The translations under genes were made by a program, and so were the position numbers. Below the pieces are notes generated by a model that saw only the letters and a list, made by a program, of their open reading frames with translations, was not told the origin of the DNA and searched no databases. DNA of 64,000 nt from Caldalkalibacillus salinus. GTDB taxonomy: Bacteria > Bacillota > Bacilli > Caldalkalibacillales > JCM-10596. Shown in pieces: positions 43,866 to 53,689 of the stretch. The stretch covers positions 62,001 through 126,000 of the forward strand of contig NZ_JAERVL010000017.1 in NCBI RefSeq assembly GCF_016745835.1, in the 5' to 3' direction. Positions within the stretch are counted from its first letter, which is position 1. Every line of letters starts with the position of its first letter.

Positions 43866-45620
43866 TTAGCATGAAGGGCTTAAGTGATAAACGATAGACT
43901 CATAAGGTCTTAAATGTACACGATCATACGTTTCAGACGAATCTTTGTAATTGGATATGAGGATGTTGGCCTCATATTGCTGAAGAGAAACTGGACATTC
44001 AAATGTCACATCGGTACCGTAAAAATTGTTGACGACTAACAGTTTCTCCCCTTCTCCATGGCGAACGTAGGCAAAAATTTGATCATGATCGTCTAAGATC
44101 AATTCATAGCGTCCGTACGTGATGATATCGTATTCCTTCCTTAGTTGAATGAGCTTCTGGTAGTGATAGAATATGGAATCCTCATCCTCAAGGGCTTGAG
44201 CCGCATTGACCTCGGCCACATTATCGGCTGTGGAAATCCAAGGCGTACCTGTTGTAAATCCTGCGTGTGGACGATGATCCCATTGCACAGGCGTACGTGA
44301 ATTGTCTCTAGATTTCTTTTTCAAAGCTTGTAGAATGGCTTGTTCATCCCAGCCCTCTGCTTTTTTCATCTTATACATGTTAAGCGACTCAACATCACGG
44401 TACTGATCAATCGAATCGAACTTGGGATCGGTCATGCCGAACTCTTCACCTTGGTAAATGTAAGGCGTGCCCTGCATCATATGAATAGTCGTGGCTAGCA
44501 TCTTAGCCGACTGACGATGATACGTCTCATCGTCACCATAGCGTGAGACCACACGTGGCTGGTCATGATTACACCAAAAGAGGGCATTCCATCCGCCACC
44601 CTCATGCATGCCGACCTGCCATTTGGTGAGGATATCCTTCAACGCTTGAAAATCAAAATCGACGACAGACCACTTTTCACCATTCAAATAATCGACCTTC
44701 AGATGATGGAAGTTGAAGGTCATATCCAGCTCTTCTCGTTCCGGATCCGTATACTTAATACAGTGATCGATCGTCGTAGACGACATTTCCCCCACTGTCA
44801 TGCTTTCATATTGGGAGAACACTTTCTGGTTCATTTCATGCATAAACTCATGGACTCTAGGACCATCAGTATAAAACTTTCTTCCGTCTCCAGGGGGAAC
44901 GGAACCATCATCGTCAGGAAAGTCCTGATTTTTGGAGATGAGGTTAATGACATCTAAACGAAAGCCGTCAACTCCCTTTTTAAACCAAAAGTGCATCATA
45001 TCATAAACATGCTCTCTTAGCGTTGGATTTTCCCAATTCAAGTCTGCTTGTGTGACGTCGAATAGATGAAGATAATACTGCCCTGTATGCTCATCGTATT
45101 CCCAAGCCGAACCTCCAAATTTGGATTCCCAATTTGTTGGGACATCAGTTGGCGCGTTGTCGTCTCCTGACCCCTGTTGTTTACTCGGCTTATCGCCATC
45201 CGTTTCCGCTTGGATCGCGGTTTGACCATCCTTCCAAATATAAAAGTCACGATAAGGATTGTCTTTAGATTGGGCGGCCTGTTTGAACCATTCATGTTCA
45301 GTTGAAGTGTGGTTCACGGCGATATCCATAATAACGCTTAAACCACGCTGATGAGCTTCTTCTAGCAGCTGTTCGAAATCCTCCATCGTGCCATACTCTT
45401 CATGTATATCGTAATAATCACTGATATCATACCCGTTATCCCTTTGAGGGGAGGCGTAGATCGGCGTTAACCAGATCACATCGACCCCCAGTTTTTCGAG
45501 ATAGTCCAGTTTGGCTATAATCCCTTGAATGTCACCAACACCGTTTCCTGTTGTATCGTTGAAGCTTTTCGGATAGATCTGATAAACGACAGATCTTTTC
45601 CACCATGGTTCGTTCATCAT
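43866..45620 (-). CDS. treA: Trehalose-6-phosphate hydrolase (GH13)
   Basis: A 584-residue glycoside hydrolase that splits imported trehalose-6-phosphate into glucose and glucose-6-phosphate. GH13 features: WWKRSVVYQIYPKSFNDTTG at the start, DVIWLTPIYASPQRDNGYDI, nucleophile Asp in DGFRLDVINLIS, acid/base Glu in TVGEMSSTT and third carboxylate in WCNHDQPRVVSRYG. An acidic insertion (about 132-165) is a little longer than in B. subtilis TreA. It starts six bases after treP, which with treR downstream fixes the function as trehalose rather than isomaltose. Confidence 0.94.
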   Translation of the reverse strand: MMNEPWWKRSVVYQIYPKSFNDTTGNGVGDIQGIIAKLDYLEKLGVDVIWLTPIYASPQRDNGYDISDYYDIHEEYGTMEDFEQLLEEAHQRGLSVIMDIAVNHTSTEHEWFKQAAQSKDNPYRDFYIWKDGQTAIQAETDGDKPSKQQGSGDDNAPTDVPTNWESKFGGSAWEYDEHTGQYYLHLFDVTQADLNWENPTLREHVYDMMHFWFKKGVDGFRLDVINLISKNQDFPDDDGSVPPGDGRKFYTDGPRVHEFMHEMNQKVFSQYESMTVGEMSSTTIDHCIKYTDPEREELDMTFNFHHLKVDYLNGEKWSVVDFDFQALKDILTKWQVGMHEGGGWNALFWCNHDQPRVVSRYGDDETYHRQSAKMLATTIHMMQGTPYIYQGEEFGMTDPKFDSIDQYRDVESLNMYKMKKAEGWDEQAILQALKKKSRDNSRTPVQWDHRPHAGFTTGTPWISTADNVAEVNAAQALEDEDSIFYHYQKLIQLRKEYDIITYGRYELILDDHDQIFAYVRHGEGEKLLVVNNFYGTDVTFECPVSLQQYEANILISNYKDSSETYDRVHLRPYESIVYHLSPSC

Positions 45621-45626
45621 TTGTTT

Positions 45627-47042
45627 TTATTCACCTTTTCTTTGCTTGTATTTCCCGTATATGACGGTTAAGACGAATGGTACGACGATGACGACGCCCA
45701 TACCGATAAAGAAGGAAAGCCAGAATTCGGGGAAGATAGATAAGAATCCTGGAATGCCCCCAACGCCAATAGACGTTGCTCTAACCCCTTGGTACGTGAT
45801 ATAAAGACCAGCGATGGCAGAACCTACCATAGCAAAGATGAACGGGTATTTAAAGCGAAGGTTCACCCCGAACATCGCGGGTTCTGTAATGCCGAGATAC
45901 GCAGAAATAGCTGAGGTAAAGGAGAGACCTTTTACATTTTCATCCTTTGATGCAAACATCATGGCTAACGCTGCTGAACCTTGTGCAATATTAGACAGCG
46001 CGAGCATTGGCCACAAGAATGTTGCCCCTGTAGACGCGATCAGTTGTAAATCCACCGCTAAGAAGGTATGGTGCATCCCTGTCACAACGAGGAGTGCGTA
46101 TAAACCACCGTAGATCAGTCCCCCTAAGGCAGGAATGGCTTCAAATACGCCGACGAAAGCTGACGTAATCATGTTCCCGATGGCAAAGGTGACTGGCCCT
46201 ACCACTATAAACGCTAAGACCCCTGCAAGGAGTAACGTAATCGGTGCGACCACTAATAATTTAAACGCATCGGCCACGCGTTTGTTAAGGAAGCCTTCAA
46301 TACGTGCCAAAATATAAGCTGAAATTAAGACTGGTAGAACTTGCCCTTGGTAACCAAGCTTTTGCACTTCAAATCCGAAGATGTTCCAGACGGGCACATT
46401 TCCCTCGTTAATCGCTTCAGCATAATCCCAAGCATTCATCAATGCTGGGTGAACGAGCATGAGCCCTAGTACAATACCGAGTAATTCACTTCCGCCAAAC
46501 CGGCGTACAGCTGACCACCCAATCAGCGCGGGTAAGAAAACAAAAGCTGTATTGGCAATTAAATTAATCATGTCTGCCGGATCGTTCCACTGTGGGTAAG
46601 CATCCACGATCGACATCTCATCAAAGAAAATTCCCGGTCCTGTAAGTATATTATTAATCCCCATTAATAAACCGGCTGTCACGATCGCAGGCAGAATGGG
46701 AATGAAAATATCCGCAAGCGTTTTAATCGCGCGTTGTAATGGGTTGAGCTTCTTCTCTGCCTCATCCTTAATGTCTTGCTTCGTAGATGCTCCTATTCCC
46801 GTTTGTTCCACGAGCGCCTTATAAACTTTATCAACTGTTCCTTGTCCGATAACGACTTGGAACTGACCGTTACTAGAGAAAGCGCCCTTAACAGCATCGA
46901 CTTGTTCGAGTGCTTCTTGGTCCACCTGATCTTCATCAACTAAGGCGAATCTCAAGCGTGTGACACAATGGGTCGCTTTTGAGATGTTCTCTTTTCCACC
47001 GACTGCTTTTATAATCTGTTCGGTAGACTGTTTGATGTCCAT
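45627..47042 (-). CDS. treP: PTS trehalose-specific EIIBC
   Basis: A 471-residue permease that imports and phosphorylates trehalose. The EIIB domain is N-terminal with the phosphorylated Cys in KATHCVTRLRF; the EIIC domain spans about 110-465 with ten or so helices (ITEPAMFGVNLRFKYPFIFA is a family motif). There is no EIIA domain, so phosphate must come from a separate EIIA, plausibly the crr product encoded at 56.4 kb. GGGGGTTAAG precedes the ATG. First gene of the tre operon. Confidence 0.94.
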   Translation of the reverse strand: MDIKQSTEQIIKAVGGKENISKATHCVTRLRFALVDEDQVDQEALEQVDAVKGAFSSNGQFQVVIGQGTVDKVYKALVEQTGIGASTKQDIKDEAEKKLNPLQRAIKTLADIFIPILPAIVTAGLLMGINNILTGPGIFFDEMSIVDAYPQWNDPADMINLIANTAFVFLPALIGWSAVRRFGGSELLGIVLGLMLVHPALMNAWDYAEAINEGNVPVWNIFGFEVQKLGYQGQVLPVLISAYILARIEGFLNKRVADAFKLLVVAPITLLLAGVLAFIVVGPVTFAIGNMITSAFVGVFEAIPALGGLIYGGLYALLVVTGMHHTFLAVDLQLIASTGATFLWPMLALSNIAQGSAALAMMFASKDENVKGLSFTSAISAYLGITEPAMFGVNLRFKYPFIFAMVGSAIAGLYITYQGVRATSIGVGGIPGFLSIFPEFWLSFFIGMGVVIVVPFVLTVIYGKYKQRKGE

Positions 47043-47137
47043 GTCTTAACCCCCTATAGATATAAATACATCATGGCTTTTTGCGGGTGATAGTAAGTAT
47101 AATACCTTTTCTTCTAATCCGCTTTCATAATATCAAT

Positions 47138-47208
47138 CTTGTATATACAAGTTTGTTAAGCCCTTTCATTTTAAGATGTATATACATGTTTTGCAAGCCT
47201 AAAGGCCT
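47138..47208 (-). promoter_or_regulatory. tre promoter with two TreR-type operators
   Basis: CTTGTATATACAAG at 47138-47151 and ATGTATATACAT at 47176-47187 are palindromes that match the TreR operator of B. subtilis (TTGTATATACAA). On the minus strand TTGCAA, 17 bases, then TAAAAT form a promoter whose spacer contains the second palindrome; the first lies just downstream of the expected start. A weak cre-like TGAAAGCGGATTA lies near 47120. Bases 47210-47370 show nothing recognisable. Confidence 0.8.
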
Positions 47209-47377
47209 AAGAATTTTTGTCCAAAATGTGAAGGTCGCTTGAAAAAAGGGATTAATGACTTTCTCATGAGAACGTGTGTATGGATATGACGCAACGATGC
47301 TACACTCTTCCGATGACGTTTCGTTTCTCCCTATTATTTGAGCATCAAGGTCAAATTATAATAAAATAGTGCAAACA

Positions 47378-47414
47378 AAAAACGTTCGGTTATATTAAAA
47401 GACCGAACGTTTTT
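47378..47414. terminator. Terminator downstream of the HesB/YneR-like gene
   Basis: Thirteen-base arms AAAAACGTTCGGT/ACCGAACGTTTTT with an 11-base loop, symmetrical and so bidirectional. It is about 115 bases after the YneR-like gene on the minus strand. Confidence 0.8.
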
Positions 47415-47526
47415 CAGCAGTTTCATATTTGATTCTTTTGATTTTTAAGCCCCCGGTGGTTCAAGATCCTACTTGTATATCTCACAATCTTACACAGATT
47501 GTCTTCACCTTCATCGTGTGACTTGC

Positions 47527-47817
47527 TTAGTTTTCATGCTTGAATTCAATTTCATCCCGTTTCTTACTGTATTTCACTGTCAGGTCATGTCCGTCAAAAT
47601 ACCATAAGTCCTCTTTTTCCACATAAAACGTGATGCCGTCTATCTCTGTTTCGGCACCCATTTCTTTTGGCTGATCTTTGTTCATTCCTAGGGAAAATCC
47701 GCTTTGAAAGGTTCCACAACCTCCGTACCGTGTGAAAAAGCGAACATAATCGCCCGAAGCTAATGCCATCTCTTTTTTAAACCAGCTAAAAGCGGGTCGT
47801 GTGACTTTAATTTCCAC
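47527..47817 (-). CDS. HesB/YneR-type iron-sulfur-cluster-like protein
   Basis: A 96-residue protein of the HesB/IscA superfamily, YneR branch: the start EIKVTRPAFSWFKKEMALA and VRFFTRYGGCGTFQSGFSLG are characteristic. Only one of the Cys residues seen in true IscA carriers is present, in the GGCG motif, so it may not be a classical iron-sulfur carrier. Members occur throughout Bacillus with unknown function. Single gene; GGAGTG precedes the ATG. Confidence 0.88.
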   Translation of the reverse strand: MEIKVTRPAFSWFKKEMALASGDYVRFFTRYGGCGTFQSGFSLGMNKDQPKEMGAETEIDGITFYVEKEDLWYFDGHDLTVKYSKKRDEIEFKHEN

Positions 47818-47883
47818 ATTAACACTCCTTATCCATTAACCCTTCTTGAATGTTGTAATGACCATTGTAACGGATAAAGAATA

Positions 47884-47920
47884 ATAAATAAAGTACAGCG
47901 CCTTGGCGACACTGTACTTT
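47884..47920 (-). terminator. Terminator after the second subtilase gene
   Basis: AAAGTACAG/CTGTACTTT arms (47890-47898, 47912-47920) followed on the minus strand by TATTTATTATT, 80 bases past the stop codon. Confidence 0.7.
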
Positions 47921-48000
47921 ATAACCTACTTATAACATGGCCTTATTCCTTTGATCTCTTGGTCGTCATTTGTATCCTTCTGTATTTGTGTCCTTTATTA

Positions 48001-49416
48001 CTATTTCTCTTTGGTGACCATACCATAAGCTTTTTCTACTGCATCATAAGCGTTGACGTAACCTGCGCCCACTTCCCAAGCGTCATAGTCCGGCATATCC
48101 GTTGCTGTATCTTGTAAAATGTCTTTGACTTCGTCCGGTGTTAAGCTTGGATTCGCTTGGAGCATGAGTGCCACGATACCTGCAACATGAGGGGTCGCCA
48201 TGGACGTACCACTCATCATCGCATAGTAAGGCTGGTGTGCAGGGTCAATTTCACTAGACACACCTAGTGGCATTAGTGGACTGGGAGGAATCGTAGAGAT
48301 CACATCTACACCTGGTGCTGTCACTGTTGGGCGGTCTTGCCACGTCCATGTTTGTCCATCTAATTCAAAGCTCTCCTCATGTCCTTCCGTTCCTCTAGAA
48401 GAGAAGTCAGCAAGGTCACCGTCTTTTGTCCCAGCTGCCACTGAAATAACCCATGGCGCTTTGGCATAAGGATTATGCGTATCAGCTGAAGGTCCGGAGT
48501 TACCCGCTGCGAATGTAATAATCATATTACGGTCATAGCATAGCTTTGTAGCCACATTGATAGGGTTGTGTGGGTCAAAGTCTCCTGAAGATCCCCAAGA
48601 GTTCGTCACGACACGAATATCATATTCGTGTTGGTGCGTTAACGCGTAATCAAACCCGCCTAAAGCATCTAGGATGAATAGTACGGCACCTGATCCATAT
48701 CCTACAAGGTCAGCTCCTGGTGCGACGCCTTCGTACTTACCACTAGACATCGCTCCCGTACCAGCCACGGTGCCAGCAACATGCGTACCGTGTCCAGAGT
48801 TTGTGTCCGTGTTAGGCTGATCCTCTAGATATGTAACAGGAAGTAGCTCACGATCATAAGCATTGAGATTTGTTGTTCCCATGACATTTTGTACGAGCTT
48901 ACGTCCAAACTCATGGTCTTTATGTGTCCCATCAACACCGCTGTCATTGACGAGTACAGTGACCCCATCTCCCGAGATTGGAAGGCCATCAAAGCGGTAA
49001 TTTGGGTCCTCTCTCAGCTTGTCCACACCTGTTAAATCTGTAGAATCCTCATTAAAATACTCTAATTCGCTATTGAGGTACAAAGAACGAACCTCAGAGG
49101 CAGTCGCCAAAGCTTCGATCTGTTCTTTAGTGGCTAAAACACCCGCGATCGGCAATGATTCAAATGTAAAGCCGGTCGTAATGTTGACGTCTTCTAACAC
49201 ATTTAACTGCCCTTCTGTTACCCCTTCATCACCCCAGAAAGTCACAATCACTTGGACAGCTTCCTCAGTTTGGGCGAGCGTTTCAGTTAGCTTTGGATCC
49301 ACGACCGTTTCAAACTGACTTGTGCTTTGACCAAACGTCGTCGCTGCCGGTGTTAAAGAAAAAACCAACATGACGACTAACACAATTGAAATGGCAAGAT
49401 TCATGTTTTTGTTCAT
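48001..49416 (-). CDS. Secreted subtilisin-like serine protease
   Basis: A 471-residue exported S8 protease. A signal peptide (MNLAISIVLVVMLVFSLTPA) and a propeptide-like region (about 35-110, VQVIVTFWGDEG, SLPIAGVLATKEQ) precede the catalytic domain: Asp in LVNDSGVDGTHKD, His in GHGTHVAGTVAGTG, oxyanion Asn in AAGNSGPSAD and Ser in SGTSMATPHVAGI. It aligns throughout with the first ~470 residues of the SLH-anchored protease at 32.6 kb but ends just after the catalytic domain, so it should be free in the medium. GAGGAGG precedes the ATG. A partial cre-like site lies near 49550. Confidence 0.93.
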   Translation of the reverse strand: MNKNMNLAISIVLVVMLVFSLTPAATTFGQSTSQFETVVDPKLTETLAQTEEAVQVIVTFWGDEGVTEGQLNVLEDVNITTGFTFESLPIAGVLATKEQIEALATASEVRSLYLNSELEYFNEDSTDLTGVDKLREDPNYRFDGLPISGDGVTVLVNDSGVDGTHKDHEFGRKLVQNVMGTTNLNAYDRELLPVTYLEDQPNTDTNSGHGTHVAGTVAGTGAMSSGKYEGVAPGADLVGYGSGAVLFILDALGGFDYALTHQHEYDIRVVTNSWGSSGDFDPHNPINVATKLCYDRNMIITFAAGNSGPSADTHNPYAKAPWVISVAAGTKDGDLADFSSRGTEGHEESFELDGQTWTWQDRPTVTAPGVDVISTIPPSPLMPLGVSSEIDPAHQPYYAMMSGTSMATPHVAGIVALMLQANPSLTPDEVKDILQDTATDMPDYDAWEVGAGYVNAYDAVEKAYGMVTKEK

Positions 49417-49621
49417 TCATTTTCCTCCTCTTTATAATTTTGTCACAATTCTTACAATATCTATCGTAGCGTTGTATCATGAAATCGAATAGTTAAAATC
49501 TAAAAATATAACAAATGATCTACTGATATGAACAATTGATGTTTAAGTAAACGCTTGTATTGCCTACTGATTTGTTAAAATCTACTAAGTGTATCCACCA
49601 TAGATTGACAGATAAAAGACA

Positions 49622-49645
49622 AAAGACCCAAAAAATTGGGCCTTT
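49622..49645 (-). terminator. Terminator after the response-regulator gene
   Basis: AAGACCC/GGGCC-type hairpin (49622-49645) with an AT-rich loop and T-rich end on the minus strand; it overlaps the stop codon. Confidence 0.6.
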
Positions 49646-50366
49646 ATGAGGAAGGGGTTGACGTCTCCAGTACTTTATATTGAATGGCACAAATAATAGC
49701 CTGAGAGCGACTTTTGACTTTTAATTTTTTATAAACCTTATTCAGATGTATTTTGACCGTTTTTTCACTGATAAACAGGACTTCAGCAATGTCCTTATTC
49801 GTTTTTCCCTCTACCAGTAATCTCAGCACTTCTGCTTCTCTCGGTGATAAGGGTTCAAATTGGCTCGGTGGTGGACTCTCAGCTGGCTGTTCATTTGAGT
49901 GATGTACATGTGACCCTAAAGATCCTGATGTTTCCTCCTCCGCTTGCATCGCATACTGGTTTAAAAGTTTTTTGGCCATCGCTGGATGAAGCATTGACTG
50001 TCCGTTGGCGACCACCCTAATGGCATCCACGACTTCTTCGGAGGGGCAATCCTTTAAGAGATAGCCACTTGCACCGGAGCGAAGAACAGAGAAGAGATAT
50101 TCGTCTTTATCGTACATCGTTAGAATCAATATTTCAGATTCAGGTGAGATGCTTTTGATGCGTTTGGTGGCTTCAACGCCATCCATTTCAGGCATGTTGA
50201 TATCCATGAGGACGACATCAGGCTTGGTCCGTTCTATCAAGGTGACCGCCTCAATGCCATTCGTAGCTTTGCCTACCACTTCTAAATCCTCTTCTAGGTC
50301 TATAATTAGCCCCATACCCTCAAGTACAACGGCATGATCATCTACAAGCGCGATACTTGTTTTCAT
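49644..50366 (-). CDS. NarL/LuxR-family response regulator
   Basis: A 240-residue regulator. The receiver domain has the acidic pair in ALVDDHAVVLEGM, the phosphorylated Asp in VVLMDINMPEMDG and Lys in LLKDCPSEE. A Ser/Pro linker leads to a LuxR-type HTH (LSPREAEVLRLLVEGKTNKD, FISEKTVKIHLNKVYKKLKV). Its start overlaps the kinase stop by four bases (ATGA), so kinase and regulator are coupled. The layout is that of LiaSR, YxjML and similar pairs, but no target is apparent nearby. Confidence 0.94.
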   Translation of the reverse strand: MKTSIALVDDHAVVLEGMGLIIDLEEDLEVVGKATNGIEAVTLIERTKPDVVLMDINMPEMDGVEATKRIKSISPESEILILTMYDKDEYLFSVLRSGASGYLLKDCPSEEVVDAIRVVANGQSMLHPAMAKKLLNQYAMQAEEETSGSLGSHVHHSNEQPAESPPPSQFEPLSPREAEVLRLLVEGKTNKDIAEVLFISEKTVKIHLNKVYKKLKVKSRSQAIICAIQYKVLETSTPSS

Positions 50367-52192
50367 ACGACACCATCCTTTCTGATCCGGTGAAAGTGTG
50401 CTTCATGAATACTAATACTAATCTCAGTCCCTTTGCTTTCTGCAGTGTTAATTTGAAAATAAGCGTCATACTTTTGCGCGAGCTCATTCATATTTTGGAT
50501 ACCGAAGTGATCCTCGTGCTGTAACGCCTGACTTAACGAAAACCCAATGCCATTATCTCTAATAGAAAGACTGATGTGATCGGTGGCGTAATCTAGCGTC
50601 ACTTGAGCCTGTGTGGCTTGGGCGTGTTTGTTAATATTTTGCAAAGATTCAGATAGGATCTGATACAACGCTTCCTCAGCAGCATCCGAAATAGAGTAGG
50701 GTTTGCCCTCCACAGTAAAGACGGTTTCTATCCCGCAGGAAAGCTCAAACTCTAGTACCTTTCTTTCTATCGCTTTGCGCAAGCCATATAGCTGCGTTGG
50801 CAAGGGACGCAAAGCATAAATCGACTGCCGTATATCCTTTAAGCTCTTTCTTAACTTGTGAACATTATCCTCCAACAACCCTTTTAATCGGTGGGGTTTT
50901 GTGTCGACGCACTTAAGGCAAGTCTCTGTCTTTAAGGTGACAGCGAGCATAGATTGGGCTATGCCATCATGAATTTCTCTAGCTAATCGGTTTCTCTCTT
51001 CGGCAATGAGCCGTTTTTCTCTTTCTTGAACCAATAGCGTGTTACGAATGGCCATAGAAGCATGGTTAGCTAAAGTTTCAAGCATGAGTTTATCCTCTTC
51101 GAAATAACTTCTCGTACGTTCTTTACCGAGAACAATGACACCATAGATATCTTCATCAATGCAGATCGGTGCCGCAATGAAAGCGGTTTTCTCAAACCCT
51201 TTTTGGCTCGTTTTAAAAGCCGACTCTTCGGAGGTGGGTATATATCTGGAAATCAGAACCGTTTCTTTTTTTTCCTGGACCTTGCGAGTGACATTTGCAC
51301 CTAGCGACAGATAGAGTTCCTTGCCTTTCTCAACCTTATATCCGAAAATTTTTAAAGGCACCAATTGACCATCTTGGTGTATATAAATCATACCAAACGT
51401 ATAGCTAAGCACTTGGTCTATCGCCTTCTCCATTCCATCTAACACTTTCTCTAAACTTAGGGTCCCACTCCAGTTTTTAGATGACTGAAACAACACTTCT
51501 AGTTTGTGTTTCTCATGCGTGAGTTTCGTGATGATATGAGCAATTATCGCAGCTGTCACGAGTGGCATATAGAAAAACGTGATTTCAAACACGTTGCCAG
51601 AGTAATTCTGGTGATCAAAAAAGTAAAAGAGTGACAAATAAGCAAAGTTAATAAGCACCACAAAGGATTCTAATTTTGCTTTTTGTACCCATTGCTTCAA
51701 AGTGTAGGCCTGTGGACGTACCCATAGAACCAAATCAACTAAGATATTATTTATGATCGTGGATAACAATAAGAACACAGTGAGGTATAACATACGATCG
51801 GTCAATTCAGTCATAGGTTGTGTAAATGTGATTGTGACAGCCTGATAGGCGATCCAATAGCTAATAATATAATTCGAGCTATTAAAAAGGAAGACCTGAA
51901 CCGAGCGGCGATCGATAAGATCCGATATAAGTGACACACAGATGAGCACGAGAATCGCTTCTAAAAAACCATGCTTAATCACGAGATAATACATAATCGG
52001 AAACTCGAGAGAAGCGGTTCCAAAGCTTAAGGGCATGGGGTAGTGTTTGATCACAAACAGAAACGCCGTTAAAATGAGCAACGCCACAACGTCCCCTGTG
52101 GGGGATATATCTAATTGAAACGCTGGCCACTCTATGTAAACAATCACAACAGCTAATAAAACTAAGACATGGATCAAACGTTTAGATTTCAA
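50363..52192 (-). CDS. NarL-type sensor histidine kinase with membrane and GAF domains
   Basis: A 609-residue kinase. About six transmembrane helices form the first 220 residues, without a large extracellular loop, so it probably senses within the membrane. A GAF domain follows (about 230-385; KTAFIAAPICIDEDIYGVIV). HisKA_3 has the phosphorylated His in RLAREIHDGIAQSML, and the ATPase domain has ILSESLQNINKHA and IRDNGIGFS. The start is TTG 52192, nine bases after GGAG; an earlier TTG at 52216 would place that site inside the gene. It is the partner of the downstream response regulator. Confidence 0.92.
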   Translation of the reverse strand: MKSKRLIHVLVLLAVVIVYIEWPAFQLDISPTGDVVALLILTAFLFVIKHYPMPLSFGTASLEFPIMYYLVIKHGFLEAILVLICVSLISDLIDRRSVQVFLFNSSNYIISYWIAYQAVTITFTQPMTELTDRMLYLTVFLLLSTIINNILVDLVLWVRPQAYTLKQWVQKAKLESFVVLINFAYLSLFYFFDHQNYSGNVFEITFFYMPLVTAAIIAHIITKLTHEKHKLEVLFQSSKNWSGTLSLEKVLDGMEKAIDQVLSYTFGMIYIHQDGQLVPLKIFGYKVEKGKELYLSLGANVTRKVQEKKETVLISRYIPTSEESAFKTSQKGFEKTAFIAAPICIDEDIYGVIVLGKERTRSYFEEDKLMLETLANHASMAIRNTLLVQEREKRLIAEERNRLAREIHDGIAQSMLAVTLKTETCLKCVDTKPHRLKGLLEDNVHKLRKSLKDIRQSIYALRPLPTQLYGLRKAIERKVLEFELSCGIETVFTVEGKPYSISDAAEEALYQILSESLQNINKHAQATQAQVTLDYATDHISLSIRDNGIGFSLSQALQHEDHFGIQNMNELAQKYDAYFQINTAESKGTEISISIHEAHFHRIRKDGVV

Positions 52193-52321
52193 AACATAAT
52201 GCTCCTCACAAATCAAAGATCCTTTAAGACATAAAAACTGTAACGCACTGCTCTTTTAATCTTATTTTACAAGTATTATGACAAAATGAAAAGATCTATT
52301 TGTCGCCTTATGTTAGTCTTT

Positions 52322-53371
52322 CTATACTTTTTTGATACTTGTTCCTTTTTGTAGTTCCACGATGGAAGAAACGCCCACACCAAACATGGCAATTCGACAT
52401 TCCAGTTCGATTTTTTGTAAACGTTGTTCTAAAGCTTCAACGGAGACAGATGCGTCACGTAAGATTGAACGGCCATATCCGACAGTCTGGGCTCCAAGTG
52501 CCAAGCATTTCGCTGCTTCTAGTCCATTCCTGATTCCCCCGCTAGCAATAATGGGCAGATGAGGATGTTCTTGATGGATGTCAGTGATGCACTCGGCCGT
52601 TGGGTTTCCCCAAGAGGCAAAAGTTTGAGCCACTTCCTTCATAACGGGTGACGTTGCTCTGTACTTTTCCACTTGGCTCCAAGACGTGCCGCCAGCACCA
52701 GCGACATCGATAAAGGCAATCCCTATTTCTTTCAGTCTACTAGCCACATCTGCATTGATCCCCCATCCAACCTCCTTCACGCCAACCGGCACATCCACCT
52801 GCCTGACCACGTTTTCTATCTTAGGGAGTAAATGAGAAAAATTAAGATCTCCTTCGGGCTGAAATACTTCCTGCATGGTATTTAAGTGCAAGACAAGGGC
52901 ATCCGCATGAGTGACTTTGACAGCTGTTAAACATTCTTCGACTCCGTAGCCATAGTTCAACTGCACGGCCCCCATATTGGCAATGATAGGGATTGTTGGC
53001 GCCACAGATCGCAACTTAAAACTATATCGTACCTCTTTGTTTTCTATGGCAGCTCTCACAGATCCTAAACCCATAGCCCAGCCTCTTTTTTCTGCTACTT
53101 GGGCTAGAGTACGATTGATTTCCCATGCTCTTTGTGTTCCGCCCGTCATTGAGCTGATTAAGAATGGCGTTTTCACTTGTTTATCTAGAAACGTTGTTGC
53201 TAGTGATATATCTTCAAAACTGACTTCAGGAAGTGCATTATGGATTAATGTGTACTTTTCTAATCCTGTTGTCATGCCTTCACCTGAAACATCCTCGTGG
53301 AGGACAATATCAATATGTTCATTCTTTCTCTGCTCCGTTTGTGCTAAGTGCTGATGCTCTTCATTTCCCAT
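52322..53371 (-). CDS. fni: Type 2 isopentenyl-diphosphate delta-isomerase (FMN-dependent)
   Basis: Interconverts IPP and DMAPP for isoprenoid synthesis, using reduced FMN. About 349 residues with family motifs [10 protein letters not shown] at the start, [62 protein letters not shown] and [12 protein letters not shown], all part of the FMN/substrate site. ATG 53371 was chosen because GGGGTGG lies six bases upstream. Cytoplasmic single gene. It is unrelated to the animal-type (type 1) isomerase. Confidence 0.95.
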   Translation of the reverse strand: MGNEEHQHLAQTEQRKNEHIDIVLHEDVSGEGMTTGLEKYTLIHNALPEVSFEDISLATTFLDKQVKTPFLISSMTGGTQRAWEINRTLAQVAEKRGWAMGLGSVRAAIENKEVRYSFKLRSVAPTIPIIANMGAVQLNYGYGVEECLTAVKVTHADALVLHLNTMQEVFQPEGDLNFSHLLPKIENVVRQVDVPVGVKEVGWGINADVASRLKEIGIAFIDVAGAGGTSWSQVEKYRATSPVMKEVAQTFASWGNPTAECITDIHQEHPHLPIIASGGIRNGLEAAKCLALGAQTVGYGRSILRDASVSVEALEQRLQKIELECRIAMFGVGVSSIVELQKGTSIKKV

Positions 53372-53424
53372 GCGGTCCACCCCATCTGTCGTACTCGCTT
53401 GTCCGTATTAGTTTACATGTACCT

Positions 53425-53543
53425 ATAGTGTTGTGTACTTGTGATGTATTACTCATGTGTTTTTGATACATAGTGTTGTGTTCTTGTGATGTATTACTCA
53501 TGTGTTTGATACATAGTGTTGTGTTTCTGATACGTTGTGATGT
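53425..53543. repeat. Tandem repeat of about 45 bases, 2.5 copies
   Basis: A unit of roughly 45 bases (TAGTGTTGTGT, CTTGTGATGTATTACTCATG, then TGTTTTTGATACA) occurs twice (about 53425-53471 and 53472-53515) and a third time in shortened form to 53543. The copies differ by a few bases. It lies in the 318-base gap upstream of fni; the remainder of the gap to 53689 shows no gene. Confidence 0.85.
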
Positions 53544-53689
53544 GTTTCTAGCTTGTATCGAATCAATGTTCTTTCTAATGGTATATATATTACTTTCTTT
53601 ACTATATATTGTCCGGGCTAAAAGTAGTACATACAGCTTTCGCTAATCTAAACGCTTAAATGCTCAAAGCGTCTGTCCCAGATATTCGT

